Of a stretch of DNA of 64,000 nucleotides, positions 33,581-43,303 are shown piece by piece. Made by a program: the position numbers and the translations under genes. Each line of letters opens with the position of its first letter. The stretch's first letter is position 1. The notes below the pieces were generated by a model. That model did not search any database. It was not told where the DNA came from and worked only from the letters and a program-made list of their open reading frames with translations. Source of the DNA: Caulobacter sp. FWC26. Lineage in GTDB: Bacteria; Pseudomonadota; Alphaproteobacteria; Caulobacterales; Caulobacteraceae. The stretch covers positions 3,450,001 to 3,514,000 of the forward strand of contig NZ_CP033875.1 of assembly GCF_002742645.2 (NCBI RefSeq), read 5' to 3'.

Positions 33581-35088
33581 CTCAAGACCACCGCCTGCGC
33601 CGCATCGTCATCGTCGGCGGCGGCACCGCCGGCTGGATGACCGCCGCCGCCCTGGGGCGCTTCCTCAAGGACGGCTACACCAAGGTGACGCTGGTCGAGT
33701 CCGAGGCGATCGGCACGGTGGGGGTCGGCGAGTCGACGATCCCGCAGATCAACATCTTCAACCGGATGCTGGGCCTGGACGAAAACGACTTCGTCCGGAA
33801 GACCAAGGCCACCTTCAAGCTGGGCATCGACTTCGTCGACTGGCAGCGGATCGGCCACAGCTACCACCACCCGTTCGGCCCCTATGGCGTCGACATGGAG
33901 GGCGTGTCGTTCCACGCCTATTGGCTGAAGTTACGGGCGATGGGACTGGACGACGACCTGGGCGCCTACAGCCTGCAGACGGTGGGCGCGCGGCAAAGCA
34001 AGTTCATGCGCCCCAACGGCCAGGCCAACTCGCCGCTGGGCCAGATCGCCTACGCCTTCCAGTTCGACGCCGGGCTCTACGCCAGGTTTCTGCGGGAGTA
34101 CGCCGAGGTCCGGGGCGTCACCCGGCAGGAGGGCAAGATCGCCTCGGTCCAGCAGGACGGCCAGAGCGGTCACGTCACCTCGGTCACGCTGGAGAGCGGC
34201 CAAATCATCGAGGGCGATCTCTTCATCGACTGCTCGGGCTTTCGGGGCCTCCTGATCGAGCAGACCCTGAAGACCGGCTACGAGGACTGGTCGCAGTGGC
34301 TGCTGAACGATCGGGCGGTGGCCATGCCCTGTACGCTGGGCGGTTCGATGGCCCCGGTGACGCGGGCCACCGCGCGGCCGCACGGCTGGCAGTGGCGCAT
34401 CCCGCTGCAGCATCGCCTGGGCAACGGCTACGCCTATTCCAGCCAGCACGTCAGCGACGACGAGGCCCTGGCCGACCTCCTGAGCCAGCTCGACGGCGAG
34501 CCCCTGGCCGACCCCAACCTGATCCGCTTCACGCCGGGCCGTCGCAAGAAGAGCTGGAACGGCAATGTCGTGGCCATCGGCCTGTCGGCGGGGTTCATGG
34601 AGCCGCTGGAAAGCCAGTCGATCCACCTGATCCAGGTGGGCATCTCGCGCCTCCTGGCCCACTTCCCCGACCGCCATTTCCGTCAGGCCGAGATCGACCG
34701 CTACAACCGGACCATGGCCTTCGAGTACGAGAAGATCCGGGACTTCATCATCCTGCACTTCAAGGCCACGGCGCGCAGCGACACTCCATACTGGGACTAT
34801 CTGCGCGAGATGCCGATCCCGGACTATCTGGCCGACAAGATCGACCTCTTCAAAGGCTCGGGCCGGGTGTTCCGCGAGAACGAGGAGCTGTTCAACGACA
34901 CCTCGTGGTTCGCGGTGTTCATCGGCCAGGGGATCTATCCCGAAAGCTACGACCCGATGGCCGACAACATGGACGAGGGCCTGTTCAAGGCCCGCATGGC
35001 CGAGATCAAGTCGGTGATCGCCAAGTCCGCCGAGGTGATGCCGGGGCACATGGATTTCATCCGGGAGAACTGTGCGGCGGAGGGGTGA
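33577..35088 (+). CDS. Flavin-dependent tryptophan halogenase family protein (array gene 4)
   Basis: A 503-residue intact member. GGGTAGW lies near residue 14, Lys81 is in [22 protein letters not shown] carries the WxWxIP signature (Arg to Gln between the two Trp), and the Glu is in [13 protein letters not shown]. The ATG at 33577 overlaps the stop of gene 3. Repeat D2 follows and separates it from a convergent M20 hydrolase. The differences at active-site edges from gene 3 suggest another substrate. Confidence 0.9.
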   Translation: MTQDHRLRRIVIVGGGTAGWMTAAALGRFLKDGYTKVTLVESEAIGTVGVGESTIPQINIFNRMLGLDENDFVRKTKATFKLGIDFVDWQRIGHSYHHPFGPYGVDMEGVSFHAYWLKLRAMGLDDDLGAYSLQTVGARQSKFMRPNGQANSPLGQIAYAFQFDAGLYARFLREYAEVRGVTRQEGKIASVQQDGQSGHVTSVTLESGQIIEGDLFIDCSGFRGLLIEQTLKTGYEDWSQWLLNDRAVAMPCTLGGSMAPVTRATARPHGWQWRIPLQHRLGNGYAYSSQHVSDDEALADLLSQLDGEPLADPNLIRFTPGRRKKSWNGNVVAIGLSAGFMEPLESQSIHLIQVGISRLLAHFPDRHFRQAEIDRYNRTMAFEYEKIRDFIILHFKATARSDTPYWDYLREMPIPDYLADKIDLFKGSGRVFRENEELFNDTSWFAVFIGQGIYPESYDPMADNMDEGLFKARMAEIKSVIAKSAEVMPGHMDFIRENCAAEG

Positions 35089-35120
35089 GGGATAACCCCG
35101 TAGAAGGGTCCCAAAAAACC

Positions 35121-35233
35121 GTGTCATCCCGGACGGCCCGGAGGGCCGATCCGGGACCCAGGGGTGAAGAAACGCTGCGCCCGCCGCCCCTGGGTCCCGG
35201 CGCTCCGCGCGTCGCGCTCCGGCCGGGATGACA
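35121..35233. repeat. REPIN-like paired hairpin, family D (copy D2)
   Basis: Arms GTGTCATCCCGGACGGCC and ...GGCCGGGATGACA, with CCGGGACCCAGG parts. It lies between convergent genes and may act as a bidirectional terminator. Confidence 0.87.
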
Positions 35234-35242
35234 AATGGGTGG

Positions 35243-36559
35243 CTACTTCCCCACCACATTCAGCACCGCCAGGGTCATCGCCTCTACCCCCGTGCGGATC
35301 GTCGGCTCGGCCACCGGCGCGAAGTACGGCGAGTGGTTGACCGGCAGGGCGCGGCCCTCGGCCTTGGCCTTGGCGACCTCGGCGGGGTCGGCGCCGCCGA
35401 TGGCGAAGTAGACCGACGGCACGCCCGCCAGCACGAATTCCGAATAGTCCTCGGACGCCGAGCCCGGCTTGTCCTGCGCCACGGCGCGGGCCCCGAAGGC
35501 GGCCTTGAACACCGCCGCCATGCGGTCGGTCAGGGCCTGGTCGTTGACCACCATCTTGCCGCCAGAGGTCAGTTTCAGGTCGGCGGGCGGCGCGCCGGCC
35601 ATGTCGGTCACCGCCTTCACCGTGCGGCGCACGCCGTCGAGGATCTTCTCACGCACCGCGTTATCCTGAGTGCGGATCGTGCCGCGCACCCGGGCCTTGT
35701 CGGGGATGATGTTGCCGGCGCTGCCCGCCTGGATCGAGCCGACCGTCACCACGCCGAACGCGGACGGGTCCTTCTCGCGGCTGATCACGCTCTGAACGTC
35801 GACGGTGAAGCGGGCGGCCATCAGCACCGGATCGATGGTCGCGTTCGGCATCGAGCCGTGCCCGCCCCGGCCGTAGAAGGTGATGTCGAGGCCGTCCGAG
35901 GTCGAGGTCAGGACGCCGGCCTTGTAATAAACCTCGCCGGCCGGGCCCGAGCCGACGTGCAGCGCAAAGCCGTAGTCGGGCTTGCCGCCGATCTTGTCCC
36001 ACAGGCCGTCGGCCAGCATCGCGCGGGCCCCGCTGACGGTTTCCTCCGAGGGCTGGGCCACGAAAACCAGCGTGCCCTTCCACCTGGACTTCATCGCCAC
36101 CAGCTGCCGGGCCGCGCCGACCCAGGCGGCCATGTGGATGTCGTGGCCGCACGAATGGGCGACAAAGACCTTCTCGCCGTTCCAGGTGGCCGTCGCCTGG
36201 CTGGCCCAGGGCAGGCCCGACTTTTCCTGCATCGGCAGGCCGTCCAGCTCGGTGCGGATCAGCACCTTGGGGCCCTCGCCGTTCTTGAGCACCGCCACGA
36301 CGCCGGTCTTGCCCACGCCCTCGGTGACGGTGAAGCCCAGGGCCCGCATCTGCGCGGCCAGCTTCTTGGCCGTCTCGACCTCCTGGAAGCCCAGTTCGGG
36401 GTGAGCGTGGATGTCCTTGTACAGCGCCTCCAGCGCCGGATAGTCGCGGTCGAGCTGGGCGCCGATCGCCTTCTGCGTGGCGGGCACGTTGAGCGGCCCC
36501 GCCTGGGCGGCGGCGGCGATCAGCAGGGCCAGGGCGGAGGCGGCGAACAGGGGCTTCAT
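35243..36559 (-). CDS. Exported M20 family amidohydrolase/aminoacylase
   Basis: A 438-residue metallopeptidase of the M20D (HipO/AmhX) group. The ATG at 36559 opens MKPLFAASALALLIAAAAQA, a signal peptide. Metal-site landmarks are HAHPELGFQE (near residue 52), SCGHDIHMA, PSEETVSGA and the C-terminal VNHSPYFAP. The dimerisation lid contains the GRGGHGSMPN motif. It would hydrolyse N-acyl amino acids or dipeptide-like amides in the periplasm. It runs in the same direction as the downstream-located dipeptidase-type amidohydrolase at 36704-37993, and both may scavenge peptides. Confidence 0.9.
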   Translation of the reverse strand: MKPLFAASALALLIAAAAQAGPLNVPATQKAIGAQLDRDYPALEALYKDIHAHPELGFQEVETAKKLAAQMRALGFTVTEGVGKTGVVAVLKNGEGPKVLIRTELDGLPMQEKSGLPWASQATATWNGEKVFVAHSCGHDIHMAAWVGAARQLVAMKSRWKGTLVFVAQPSEETVSGARAMLADGLWDKIGGKPDYGFALHVGSGPAGEVYYKAGVLTSTSDGLDITFYGRGGHGSMPNATIDPVLMAARFTVDVQSVISREKDPSAFGVVTVGSIQAGSAGNIIPDKARVRGTIRTQDNAVREKILDGVRRTVKAVTDMAGAPPADLKLTSGGKMVVNDQALTDRMAAVFKAAFGARAVAQDKPGSASEDYSEFVLAGVPSVYFAIGGADPAEVAKAKAEGRALPVNHSPYFAPVAEPTIRTGVEAMTLAVLNVVGK

Positions 36560-36634
36560 CGGGGATCTCGGCGTGTCAGGTCGCAGGTTCGACGCACGGC
36601 CGCCGACGATCCGCCAGCCGTGGTCGGAAAAACA

Positions 36635-36690
36635 CCCGGGTCGTCCCGGCCCGCGCAAGGCGCGGCGCGCCGGGATGAACACAAGGTGCG
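36635..36690. repeat. Single hairpin related to family D
   Basis: CGTCCCGG...CCGGGATGAACA encloses a GC-rich inner stem but lacks the second arm found in D1-D3. It lies between the M20 gene and the upstream amidohydrolase gene. Confidence 0.5.
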
Positions 36691-36703
36691 GCGCGCCGCC
36701 GTC

Positions 36704-37993
36704 CTACGGCGTCTTCACCACCGCGCCGCCCTTCATCACGAAGACCGGCTTTTCCAGCGTGGTGACGTCCGCCAGCGGATCGCCGGCCACCGCGATCATG
36801 TCGCCATAGCGGCCCACCGCCACCTGACCGACATCCTTGCTGCGGCCCAGGGCCTCGGCAGCGGTCACGGTCGCCGCCTGGATCGCCTGCAGGGGCGTCG
36901 CGCCATAGCGGACCATGACGGCGAACTGCTTGGCGTTGTCGCCGTGCGGATAGATGCCGGCGTCGGTGCCGTAGACCATCTTGACCCCGGCCTTCAGCGC
37001 CTTGCGGAAGTTCTCGCGCTGGATCTCGCCGATGTCGCGGTCCTTGCGGAGGTTGTCCTCCAGCACGCCGTTCTTCTTGCCCTCGGCCTGGGTGTAGTCG
37101 GTGTTGTAGATGTCCATCGAGAAGTAGGCGCCCTTCTGGACCGCCAGCTTGATGCCCTCGTCGTCCACGAGGCTGGCGTGCTCGATCGTGTCGACCCCGG
37201 CCCGCACCGCCTCGCGGATGCCCGAGGCGCCGTGGGCGTGGGCGGCGACCTTGATGCCGGCCATGTGCGCCTCGTCGACGACCGCCTTCATCTCATCATA
37301 GGTCAGCTGCTGCTGGCCCGGCTCGTTGCCGCGCGAGAAGACGCCGCCCGTGGCGCAGATCTTGATCACCTGGGCGCCGTACTTCTTCAGCGTCCGCACC
37401 GCCTTGCGCGCCTCGTCGGGGCTGTCGCTGTTGAAGGGGCTCTTCTGGTCCATCGACGGCGGGAAGAAGGTCGAATCGCAGTGACCGCCCGTCGCGCCGA
37501 ACGAGATGGCGGCGGTGACGATGCGCGGACCGGGCACATAGCCCGCGTCGATCGCCTCGCGCAGGCCTACGTCGTCAAAATCGGCCGCGCCAACGTTGCG
37601 CACGGTCGTAAAGCCCGCCTCGAGCGTCTTCTTGGCGTTGGCGGTCTGCACAACGCTCCAGAAGCGGTCGCTGTATTCCAGGCTGTTGTAGCCGCCGATC
37701 TCGGCCAGGCTGTCGAGGTGCACGTGCATGTCGATCAGACCCGGCAGCAGGGTCGCGCCGGGCAGGTCGACCACCTTGGCGCCGGCCGGAACCGCGTCGC
37801 CTTTCCTGCCAATGCTGGTGATCCGGCCATCGGTGACGATCACCAGGGGATTGTCGACATACTTGCCGCTGGCCACGTCCAGCAGGCGCGCGGCGCTGAC
37901 CGCCTTGACCTCGGCCGCGCCGGCCGCCCCGGCCACCGCCAGCCCCACCGCCGCGCTCGCCATCAGCGTCGCGATCTTGATGCCCTTACCCAT
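36704..37993 (-). CDS. Amidohydrolase-superfamily dipeptidase (prolidase-like, Cc2672 type)
   Basis: A 429-residue exported enzyme; residues 1-26 are a signal peptide. Binuclear metal-site motifs are MHVHLD, the carbamylated-Lys candidate in VIKICATGG, AHAHGASG, TIEHAS and YGTDAGIYPHG. The sequence resembles the COG1228 carboxypeptidases that include C. crescentus Cc2672, reported to cleave the C-terminal Arg or Lys of dipeptides and N-acyl amino acids. Substrate assignment by eye is not certain. It precedes the M20 hydrolase on the same strand. Confidence 0.88.
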   Translation of the reverse strand: MGKGIKIATLMASAAVGLAVAGAAGAAEVKAVSAARLLDVASGKYVDNPLVIVTDGRITSIGRKGDAVPAGAKVVDLPGATLLPGLIDMHVHLDSLAEIGGYNSLEYSDRFWSVVQTANAKKTLEAGFTTVRNVGAADFDDVGLREAIDAGYVPGPRIVTAAISFGATGGHCDSTFFPPSMDQKSPFNSDSPDEARKAVRTLKKYGAQVIKICATGGVFSRGNEPGQQQLTYDEMKAVVDEAHMAGIKVAAHAHGASGIREAVRAGVDTIEHASLVDDEGIKLAVQKGAYFSMDIYNTDYTQAEGKKNGVLEDNLRKDRDIGEIQRENFRKALKAGVKMVYGTDAGIYPHGDNAKQFAVMVRYGATPLQAIQAATVTAAEALGRSKDVGQVAVGRYGDMIAVAGDPLADVTTLEKPVFVMKGGAVVKTP

Positions 37994-38118
37994 CTGACTA
38001 ACCCCATGAAACTTGAGCGGCGGACGCTAGCACGCGGATCGGCGCCGTCGAGTCCCGTCGTCCGGACGCAAAGCCGGCCTCGACCCGATCGCGACGATCG
38101 CCTAAGGGATCAGGCTGC

Positions 38119-38203
38119 GGGGACGTGGCGGAATCGGTAGACGCGCCGGACTTAAAATCCGTTGGAGCAATCCGTGTGGGTTCGAGTCCCACCGTCCCTA
38201 CCA
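38119..38203 (+). tRNA. tRNA-Leu (UAA anticodon)
   Basis: The acceptor GGGGACG pairs with CGTCCCT (one G-U pair), followed by A and an encoded CCA. The anticodon stem-loop CCGGA-CTTAAAA-TCCG gives anticodon TAA. The long variable arm (TGGAGCAATCCGTG) and T-loop GTTCGAG are class II features typical of tRNA-Leu. Confidence 0.95.
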
Positions 38204-38371
38204 GCCAACCCTCGGAGGAGCCCCAAGCTTGGGTTCTCGCCTTGGGTGAATAAGCACTGAAAATCCGAATATTCGTTTCGGCTCGACTCGACTCCGGTCA
38301 AGATGACGCTGGTGGAACCGCGCGCGACCACCAAGCTTCGCTTTCCCACTGTTGCGTATCGAGTCTCGAGC

Positions 38372-38770
38372 ATGGCTGAAGACAAGTCTCCCGATCCCGT
38401 CGACATCCATGTCGGACGCCGCCTGCGCATGCGCCGCAAGGACCTCGGGCACTCGCAGCAGGCGCTCGCCGACGCCCTGGGCCTGACCTTTCAGCAGGTG
38501 CAGAAGTATGAGGGCGGCTCCAACCGGATCAGCGCCAGCAAGCTGCACGCCGCCGCCATGTTCCTGAAGACCCCGGTGGCCTTCTTCTTCGAAGGGCTGG
38601 AAGATCCGGGGAGCGTCGACACGACCGCCGCCGAGCTGGCCAACGAAATGGCCGCCTTCTGGTCACTGCCGGGCGGCCCGGATCTGGCCCGCGCCTTCGC
38701 GGCGATCGACTCGGCGGGCATGCGCAAGCATCTGCTGGACCTGGCCCGCGCCATCGCCGGCCAGGAATAG
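38372..38770 (+). CDS. XRE-family transcriptional regulator
   Basis: A 132-residue protein. Residues 10-70 form a Cro/CI-type helix-turn-helix (HVGRRLRMRRKDLGHSQQALADALGLTFQQVQKYEGG, read in pieces), common in alphaproteobacteria, followed by a short helical tail (AAFWSLPGGPDLARAFAAI). The ATG at 38372 gives the family-like start MAEDKSPDPVD; a longer start upstream overlaps non-conserved sequence. It lies next to tRNA-Leu without integrase or phage genes, so it is probably chromosomal. Targets are unknown. Confidence 0.85.
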   Translation: MAEDKSPDPVDIHVGRRLRMRRKDLGHSQQALADALGLTFQQVQKYEGGSNRISASKLHAAAMFLKTPVAFFFEGLEDPGSVDTTAAELANEMAAFWSLPGGPDLARAFAAIDSAGMRKHLLDLARAIAGQE

Positions 38771-38772
38771 GG

Positions 38773-39543
38773 TCAGACCGCGTCGGCCAGCAGTTCGATG
38801 TTGTTGGCGCCGGCCTCGCCCAGCGCCGCCATCAGTTCGCCCACGGCCGCTTCCAGCTCGGCGGCGTCGCGGCCGCGCAGCACCAGGTTGGCGCCATAGA
38901 CGTCCGGCGGGCTGAAGAACGGATAGCTGCCCAGCGACATGTCCGGATGGGCCTTGGCGACGGCTTCCAGCGGCGCGGCGATCACGCCCTCGCCCGTGCC
39001 GGTGACGCGCACCGTCTTGCTCAGCACCACCGCCCCGGTCCGCAGGCGCGGGCCCACGTCCTCGAGCATGCCGCGCATGATCGACGGGACCCCGGCCAGG
39101 ACAAAGACGTTCTCCTTCTGGAAGCCGGGCGGGCCCTGCACAGGGTTCTTCACCAGGCTGCCGCCTTCGGGCACGTGGGCCATGCGGCGGCGGGCGGCGT
39201 TCGGTTCGCCCCAGCGCTCGCGCAGCATGGCCATGATCTCGGGATGCTCGGGCGCGGTCACGCCGAAGGCCTTGGCGATCGAGTCGGCGGTGATGTCGTC
39301 GTGGGTCGGACCGATGCCGCCGGTGGTGATGACATAGTCGTACTTGGTGCGCAGGGCGTTCACCGCGTCGATGATCTCCTGCTCGACGTCGGGCACCACC
39401 CGCGCCTCACACAGATCCACGCCATAGGTCGCCAGATACTTGGCGATCGCCGCGAGATTGGTGTCCTGGGTGCGACCCGACAAGATCTCGTCGCCGATGA
39501 TCATCACCGCGGCCGTGACGCGCGCGCTTTTGGTGGCTGTCAT
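38773..39543 (-). CDS. CinA-like / molybdopterin-binding domain protein
   Basis: A 256-residue MoCF_biosynth-domain protein. It has [19 protein letters not shown] near the start, [23 protein letters not shown], and [14 protein letters not shown], which are the conserved blocks of CinA N-terminal and related pyridine-nucleotide phosphatase-type domains. The C-terminal deamidase domain of full CinA is absent. Function in this clade is uncertain. It is convergent with the XRE gene and divergent from sfsA. Confidence 0.87.
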   Translation of the reverse strand: MTATKSARVTAAVMIIGDEILSGRTQDTNLAAIAKYLATYGVDLCEARVVPDVEQEIIDAVNALRTKYDYVITTGGIGPTHDDITADSIAKAFGVTAPEHPEIMAMLRERWGEPNAARRRMAHVPEGGSLVKNPVQGPPGFQKENVFVLAGVPSIMRGMLEDVGPRLRTGAVVLSKTVRVTGTGEGVIAAPLEAVAKAHPDMSLGSYPFFSPPDVYGANLVLRGRDAAELEAAVGELMAALGEAGANNIELLADAV

Positions 39544-39596
39544 CGCCTCGATCCCCTATCTGCCCTGCTGTTCTCACCTTCCGACTTAGGCCTCGC

Positions 39597-40316
39597 ATGC
39601 TGCTGCCGCAACCGCTGATCCATGGCCGTCTGGTGAGCCGCTACAAGCGGTTCTTCGCCGACCTCGTACTGGACGACGGCCAGGTGATCACCGCCCACTG
39701 CCCCAATCCGGGGGCGATGCTGGGCGTGAAGGACGCAGGCCAAGGCGCCTGGGTGTCGTGGTCTGACGATCCCAAGCGCAAGCTGGCCTACACCCTGCAG
39801 CTGGTCGAGCAGGGAAACGCTCTGGTGGGAATCAACACCCTGCTGCCCAACCGGCTGGTCGCCGAGGCCCTGGCGGCCGACGCCATCCCCGAGCTTTCCG
39901 GCTATGCGACGATCAAGCCCGAGGTGAAGTACGCGCAGGCCAGCCGGGTCGACTTCCTGCTGACCCACTCGGACCGCCCGCCGTGCTGGCTGGAGGTGAA
40001 GAACTGCCACTTCTCCCGCACGCCGGGCCTGGCGGAGTTTCCCGACTGCAAGGCCGAGCGCTCGACCCGCCACCTGGAAGACCTCGCCGCCCAGGTCCGC
40101 GAGGGCCACCGGGCCGTGGTGCTGTTCGTGGTCCAGCGCGAGGACTGCGAGACCTTCAGCGCCTGCGCCGAGCTTGATCCGAAGTTCGCCGCGGGCCTCG
40201 ACGCGGCGGCGCGGGCGGGGGTGGAGGTGCTGGTCTATGCCTGCGCGATGAGCACACAGGCGGTGGGGATCGATCGCCGCATCGTGTGGAGCAACGCCCG
40301 TCTAACAGCGATTTAA
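39597..40316 (+). CDS. sfsA: Sugar fermentation stimulation protein SfsA
   Basis: A 239-residue protein matching SfsA throughout: [24 protein letters not shown], and VDFLLTHS with [10 protein letters not shown] and [18 protein letters not shown]. It has an OB-fold DNA-binding N-terminus and a PD-(D/E)XK-like C-terminal domain. E. coli SfsA affects maltose genes, but the role in Caulobacter-type bacteria is unknown. The start ATG is 53 bases from the divergent CinA-like gene. Confidence 0.95.
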   Translation: MLLPQPLIHGRLVSRYKRFFADLVLDDGQVITAHCPNPGAMLGVKDAGQGAWVSWSDDPKRKLAYTLQLVEQGNALVGINTLLPNRLVAEALAADAIPELSGYATIKPEVKYAQASRVDFLLTHSDRPPCWLEVKNCHFSRTPGLAEFPDCKAERSTRHLEDLAAQVREGHRAVVLFVVQREDCETFSACAELDPKFAAGLDAAARAGVEVLVYACAMSTQAVGIDRRIVWSNARLTAI

Positions 40317-40387
40317 GCTGCATTCCCCGCGCCTTCGGCTACTTCTTCCCACGCTCGCGCGAGAGGGGCGCGAACATGGGGGAGCGT

Positions 40388-40777
40388 ATGAAGCGGACCA
40401 TCCTGGCGCCGGCCATCCTGGCCTTGGTTCTGTCGGGCTGCGGCCCGTCCGATCCGAAGAAGCCCGAGGGCGGGCTGATGCTGGGCCTGCGGGCGATCTT
40501 CGCGTTCAAGGCCTGCACCGACAAGCTGGAGGAGCGCTTCGGCCTGGCCAAGGTGGTGGGCGTCACCTCCAACGACATGAACCCCATCCAGGTCGGCCCG
40601 CCGGGCAATTGGGACGTCAAGTTCACCGCCGACGTCACCGAGGAAGAGAGCGGCCGGGTCACGCGCTACACCGGCGTCTGCCACGTCCGCCGCGACAAGC
40701 CCACGACCCTGGACGCCAGCTTCGTCAAGGAGATCAAGGCGGGGGGCGACGTCGTGCGGCGGATCCGCCCGGGCTGA
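40388..40777 (+). CDS. Small predicted lipoprotein
   Basis: A 129-residue protein with a lipoprotein signal: MKRTILAPAILALVLSGC with the lipobox LSGC. The ATG at 40388 is chosen because GGGGGAG precedes it. The mature part has FKACTDKLEERFGLAKVVGV and CHVRRDKPTTLDASFVKEI in pieces and two further Cys. No family was recognised. It lies directly after sfsA on the same strand, with repeat D3 downstream. Confidence 0.75.
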   Translation: MKRTILAPAILALVLSGCGPSDPKKPEGGLMLGLRAIFAFKACTDKLEERFGLAKVVGVTSNDMNPIQVGPPGNWDVKFTADVTEEESGRVTRYTGVCHVRRDKPTTLDASFVKEIKAGGDVVRRIRPG

Positions 40778-41110
40778 GACGCCAGGCTCCGGACGCCATC
40801 AGATGGCGTCCTCTTCTCTTGTCATCCCGGCCGGAAGACCGCGTAGCGGGCTGTAGCGCCGGGACCCAGGGGCGACCGCAGCGCGCCGGCCCCTGGTCCC
40901 GGATAGCCCCTGCGAGGCTTCCGGGATGACGAGCATTTTTGACTTTGAAATCATCGGGGAAGCTCCTTCTCTCCGATTGACGCCGGCCTGCAGGCCGAAA
41001 GGTCGCGGCCAAGAGGCGACGGCTATTGAACTTTTGTGCTATGCTCGCGACATAACCCCTGACCGCAGACCCCTTCGCCGCCCCTGCGGCGGCGAGCCCC
41101 CGAGTAGAGC
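40778..41110. promoter_or_regulatory. 333-base gap holding repeat D3 and the map promoter region
   Basis: REPIN-like element D3 fills 40820-40931. The remaining part up to 41110 must carry the map promoter. A TATGCT hexamer is at 41040-41045, without a matching -35 that I could accept. Confidence 0.4.
40820..40931. repeat. REPIN-like paired hairpin, family D (copy D3)
   Basis: Arms TGTCATCCCGGCCGGAAG and ...GGCTTCCGGGATGACG, with GGGACCCAGGGG-type inner parts. It is 3' of the lipoprotein gene and before map. Confidence 0.86.
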
Positions 41111-41941
41111 ATGACCCTGGACACCGCCCTCGAAATCGAAGCCGAGACCCGCACGGGTCAGATCAAGATCCACCAGGCCGAGGACTTCGAGGGCATGCGC
41201 AAGGCCGGCAAGCTGGCCGCGGAGTGCCTGGACATGCTGGTTCCGCACGTGCAGCCGGGCGTGTCGTCCGACGAGCTGGACCGGCTGGCGCGCGAGTTCA
41301 TCCTCGACCACGGCGCCCTGCCCGCCTGCCTCTATTATCGCGGCTATCCCAAGACGGTCTGCATCTCGCGCAACCACGTGGTCTGCCACGGCATTCCCGG
41401 CGACTGGAGCCTGAAGGAAGGCGACATCGTCAACATCGACGTGACCGCTATCGTCGACGGCTGGCACGGTGACACCTCGCGCATGTACGGCGTGGGCGAA
41501 GTGGGCCCGCGCGCGCGCCGCCTGGTCGAGATCACCTATGAGGGCATGCGGCGCGGCCTGGAAGCCGTGAAGCCGGGCGCCACGCTCGGCGACATCGGCC
41601 ACGCCATCCAGTCCTATGTCGAGGCTCAGCGCTGCAGCGTCGTGCGAGACTTCTGCGGCCATGGCCTGGGCCGCGTGTTCCACGACGCCCCGAACATCCT
41701 GCACTTTGGCCGCCCCGGCCAGGGCGCGGTGCTGAAGCCCGGCATGTTCTTCACCGTCGAGCCGATGGTGAACCTGGGCAAACCCGCCGTGAAGGTGCTG
41801 AATGACGGCTGGACCGCCGTGACCCGCGACAAGTCGCTGTCGGCCCAGTGCGAGCACTCCATCGGTGTGACGGAAGACGGCTACGAGGCGTTCACCGCCT
41901 CTCCCGCCGGGCTGTTCCAGCCGACGATCCTGGGCGGCTAA
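41111..41941 (+). CDS. map: Methionine aminopeptidase type I
   Basis: A 276-residue enzyme that removes the N-terminal Met from new proteins. Metal ligands are the Asp residues in NIDVTAIVDGWHGDTSRM, His in GHGLGRVFH, Glu in FTVEPM and Glu in CEHSIGVT. Substrate His is near HGIPGD. The N-terminal 20 residues (MTLDTALEIEAETRTGQ) are a short extension. A small membrane-protein gene and then radC follow, an order often seen as map-radC in Caulobacter. Confidence 0.95.
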   Translation: MTLDTALEIEAETRTGQIKIHQAEDFEGMRKAGKLAAECLDMLVPHVQPGVSSDELDRLAREFILDHGALPACLYYRGYPKTVCISRNHVVCHGIPGDWSLKEGDIVNIDVTAIVDGWHGDTSRMYGVGEVGPRARRLVEITYEGMRRGLEAVKPGATLGDIGHAIQSYVEAQRCSVVRDFCGHGLGRVFHDAPNILHFGRPGQGAVLKPGMFFTVEPMVNLGKPAVKVLNDGWTAVTRDKSLSAQCEHSIGVTEDGYEAFTASPAGLFQPTILGG

Positions 41942-42001
41942 TCGCGTAAAACGCGTGTTTCTCCGGTAGACAATCGGGCTTTCGTTCGCGATCCTGCGGG
42001 C

Positions 42002-42268
42002 ATGACTGAGGCCGAGAAGCGCAGACGGTTTCAACGTGTCATCGGGTGGTTCTACCTCCCGATGATGGCGGGCATGTACCTTGTTCATAACGCTCTGAAA
42101 CTACGTGACGGCGAGATCGCCGAGGCTGAGTTTCTCTGGCGCGCCTCCATCTCCGCCCTGGTGATCATTGTGGGCGCTCTCATCCCTTGGGCGGAAGATC
42201 GTCGCCTTCGCCGTCTCGCCGAGGAACGGCGCAAGACGCGTCGGCTGCCGCTGAGCCTGGGCGGCTAG
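42002..42268 (+). CDS. Small two-helix membrane protein of unknown function
   Basis: An 88-residue protein, MTEAEKRRRFQRVIGWFYLP..., with hydrophobic helices near residues 13-30 and 45-63, basic ends and a C-terminal Arg-rich tail (RRLRRLAEERRKTRR). Family was not recognised. It is 60 bases after map and is followed by repeat E4. The strongly basic, membrane-anchored tail suggests an inner-membrane protein with the C-terminus in the cytoplasm. Confidence 0.65.
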   Translation: MTEAEKRRRFQRVIGWFYLPMMAGMYLVHNALKLRDGEIAEAEFLWRASISALVIIVGALIPWAEDRRLRRLAEERRKTRRLPLSLGG

Positions 42269-42272
42269 TTCC

Positions 42273-42396
42273 AGATCCTCCCCCGCGACGCGGGGGAGGT
42301 GGCCCGGAGGGCCGGAGGGGGCTAACGCGGCGTTCGCACAGCTCGTCCCCTCAGTCGGCTCCGCCGACAGCTCCCCTGCAACACAGGGGAGCATCT
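42273..42396. repeat. REPIN-like paired hairpin, family E (copy E4)
   Basis: Type 1 left arm (AGATCCTCCCCCGCGACGCG, inner GGCCCGGAGGGCC) and type 2 right arm (inner GTCGGCTCCGCCGAC, ending GGGGAGCATCT) with a short spacer; the right arm is slightly decayed. Confidence 0.87.
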
Positions 42397-42456
42397 AAAC
42401 CCTCTAGACAACTCTAGCGATAAACCGCCTACTGCTCGCGTAGAGTCGAGGGCGGC

Positions 42457-43230
42457 ATGGTCAGTGTTTCTTCCCTGGCGATTTCCGACGGCGCGCCGGA
42501 CGAGCCGCCCGCGCCTGCCCCAAAGCCGGTCCTGCCCAAGCCCGTCCGCAAGACCGCCCACGCCCATCACCTGGGCCACCGCGAGCGCCTGCGCGAGCGG
42601 GCGGCCAAGGGCGGGTTCGTGGCGCTGCCCGACTACGAGCTGATCGAGCTCTTCCTGTTCCGCACCTTCCCGCGCGGCGACGTCAAGCCGCTGGCCAAGG
42701 CGCTCTTGGCGCGTTTCGGCTCGCTGGACGGGGTGCTGGGCGCGACGGTCGAGGAGCTGCGCACCGTCCCCGGCGTCGGCGAGGCGGCGGCCATGGACCT
42801 GAAGCTGCTGCACGAGGTCTCGCTGCGCGCGGGCCGCGACAAGATCATCAAACGACCGGTGATCTCGTCCTGGAGCGCCCTGCTCGGCTATATCCGCGTG
42901 GCGTTGGCCAACGAGTCGCGAGAGCAGTTCCGCGTGCTGTTCCTCGACAAGAAGAACCAGCTGATCGCCGACGAGGTGATGAACCGCGGCACCGTCGACC
43001 ACGCCCCGGTCTATCCGCGCGAGGTGATGCGCCGGGCGCTGGAGCTGTCCAGCAGCAACATCATCATCGTCCACAACCATCCCTCGGGGGATCCAACCCC
43101 CTCGCGCCCCGACATCGACATGACCAAGCAGATCGTCGAGGCCGGAAAAGCCCTGAAGATCGCCGTGCATGATCATTTGGTGGTCGGTCGCGAAGGCGTG
43201 GCCAGCTTCAAGGCGCTGGGGTTGATGTGA
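42457..43230 (+). CDS. radC: RadC family JAMM-domain protein
   Basis: A 257-residue protein. After a proline-rich N-terminus it has a helix-hairpin-helix region ([18 protein letters not shown]) and a C-terminal JAB/MPN metalloprotease-like domain with the JAMM motif [14 protein letters not shown]. Members of the family are tagged as DNA repair proteins, though that role is doubtful. It follows map and a small membrane gene on the same strand. Confidence 0.95.
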   Translation: MVSVSSLAISDGAPDEPPAPAPKPVLPKPVRKTAHAHHLGHRERLRERAAKGGFVALPDYELIELFLFRTFPRGDVKPLAKALLARFGSLDGVLGATVEELRTVPGVGEAAAMDLKLLHEVSLRAGRDKIIKRPVISSWSALLGYIRVALANESREQFRVLFLDKKNQLIADEVMNRGTVDHAPVYPREVMRRALELSSSNIIIVHNHPSGDPTPSRPDIDMTKQIVEAGKALKIAVHDHLVVGREGVASFKALGLM

Positions 43231-43303
43231 AGCCGTAAGATGGGTTGACGGCCGCAAATCCAGCGCTGAGCTTCACCGGGCGAAATCGTTCCGGAGTGCT
43301 TCC

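Noticed and set aside
38119..38770. tRNA-Leu plus XRE regulator as an integrated element boundary
   Set aside because: No integrase and no repeated tRNA end nearby; the XRE protein is of a common chromosomal alphaproteobacterial type.
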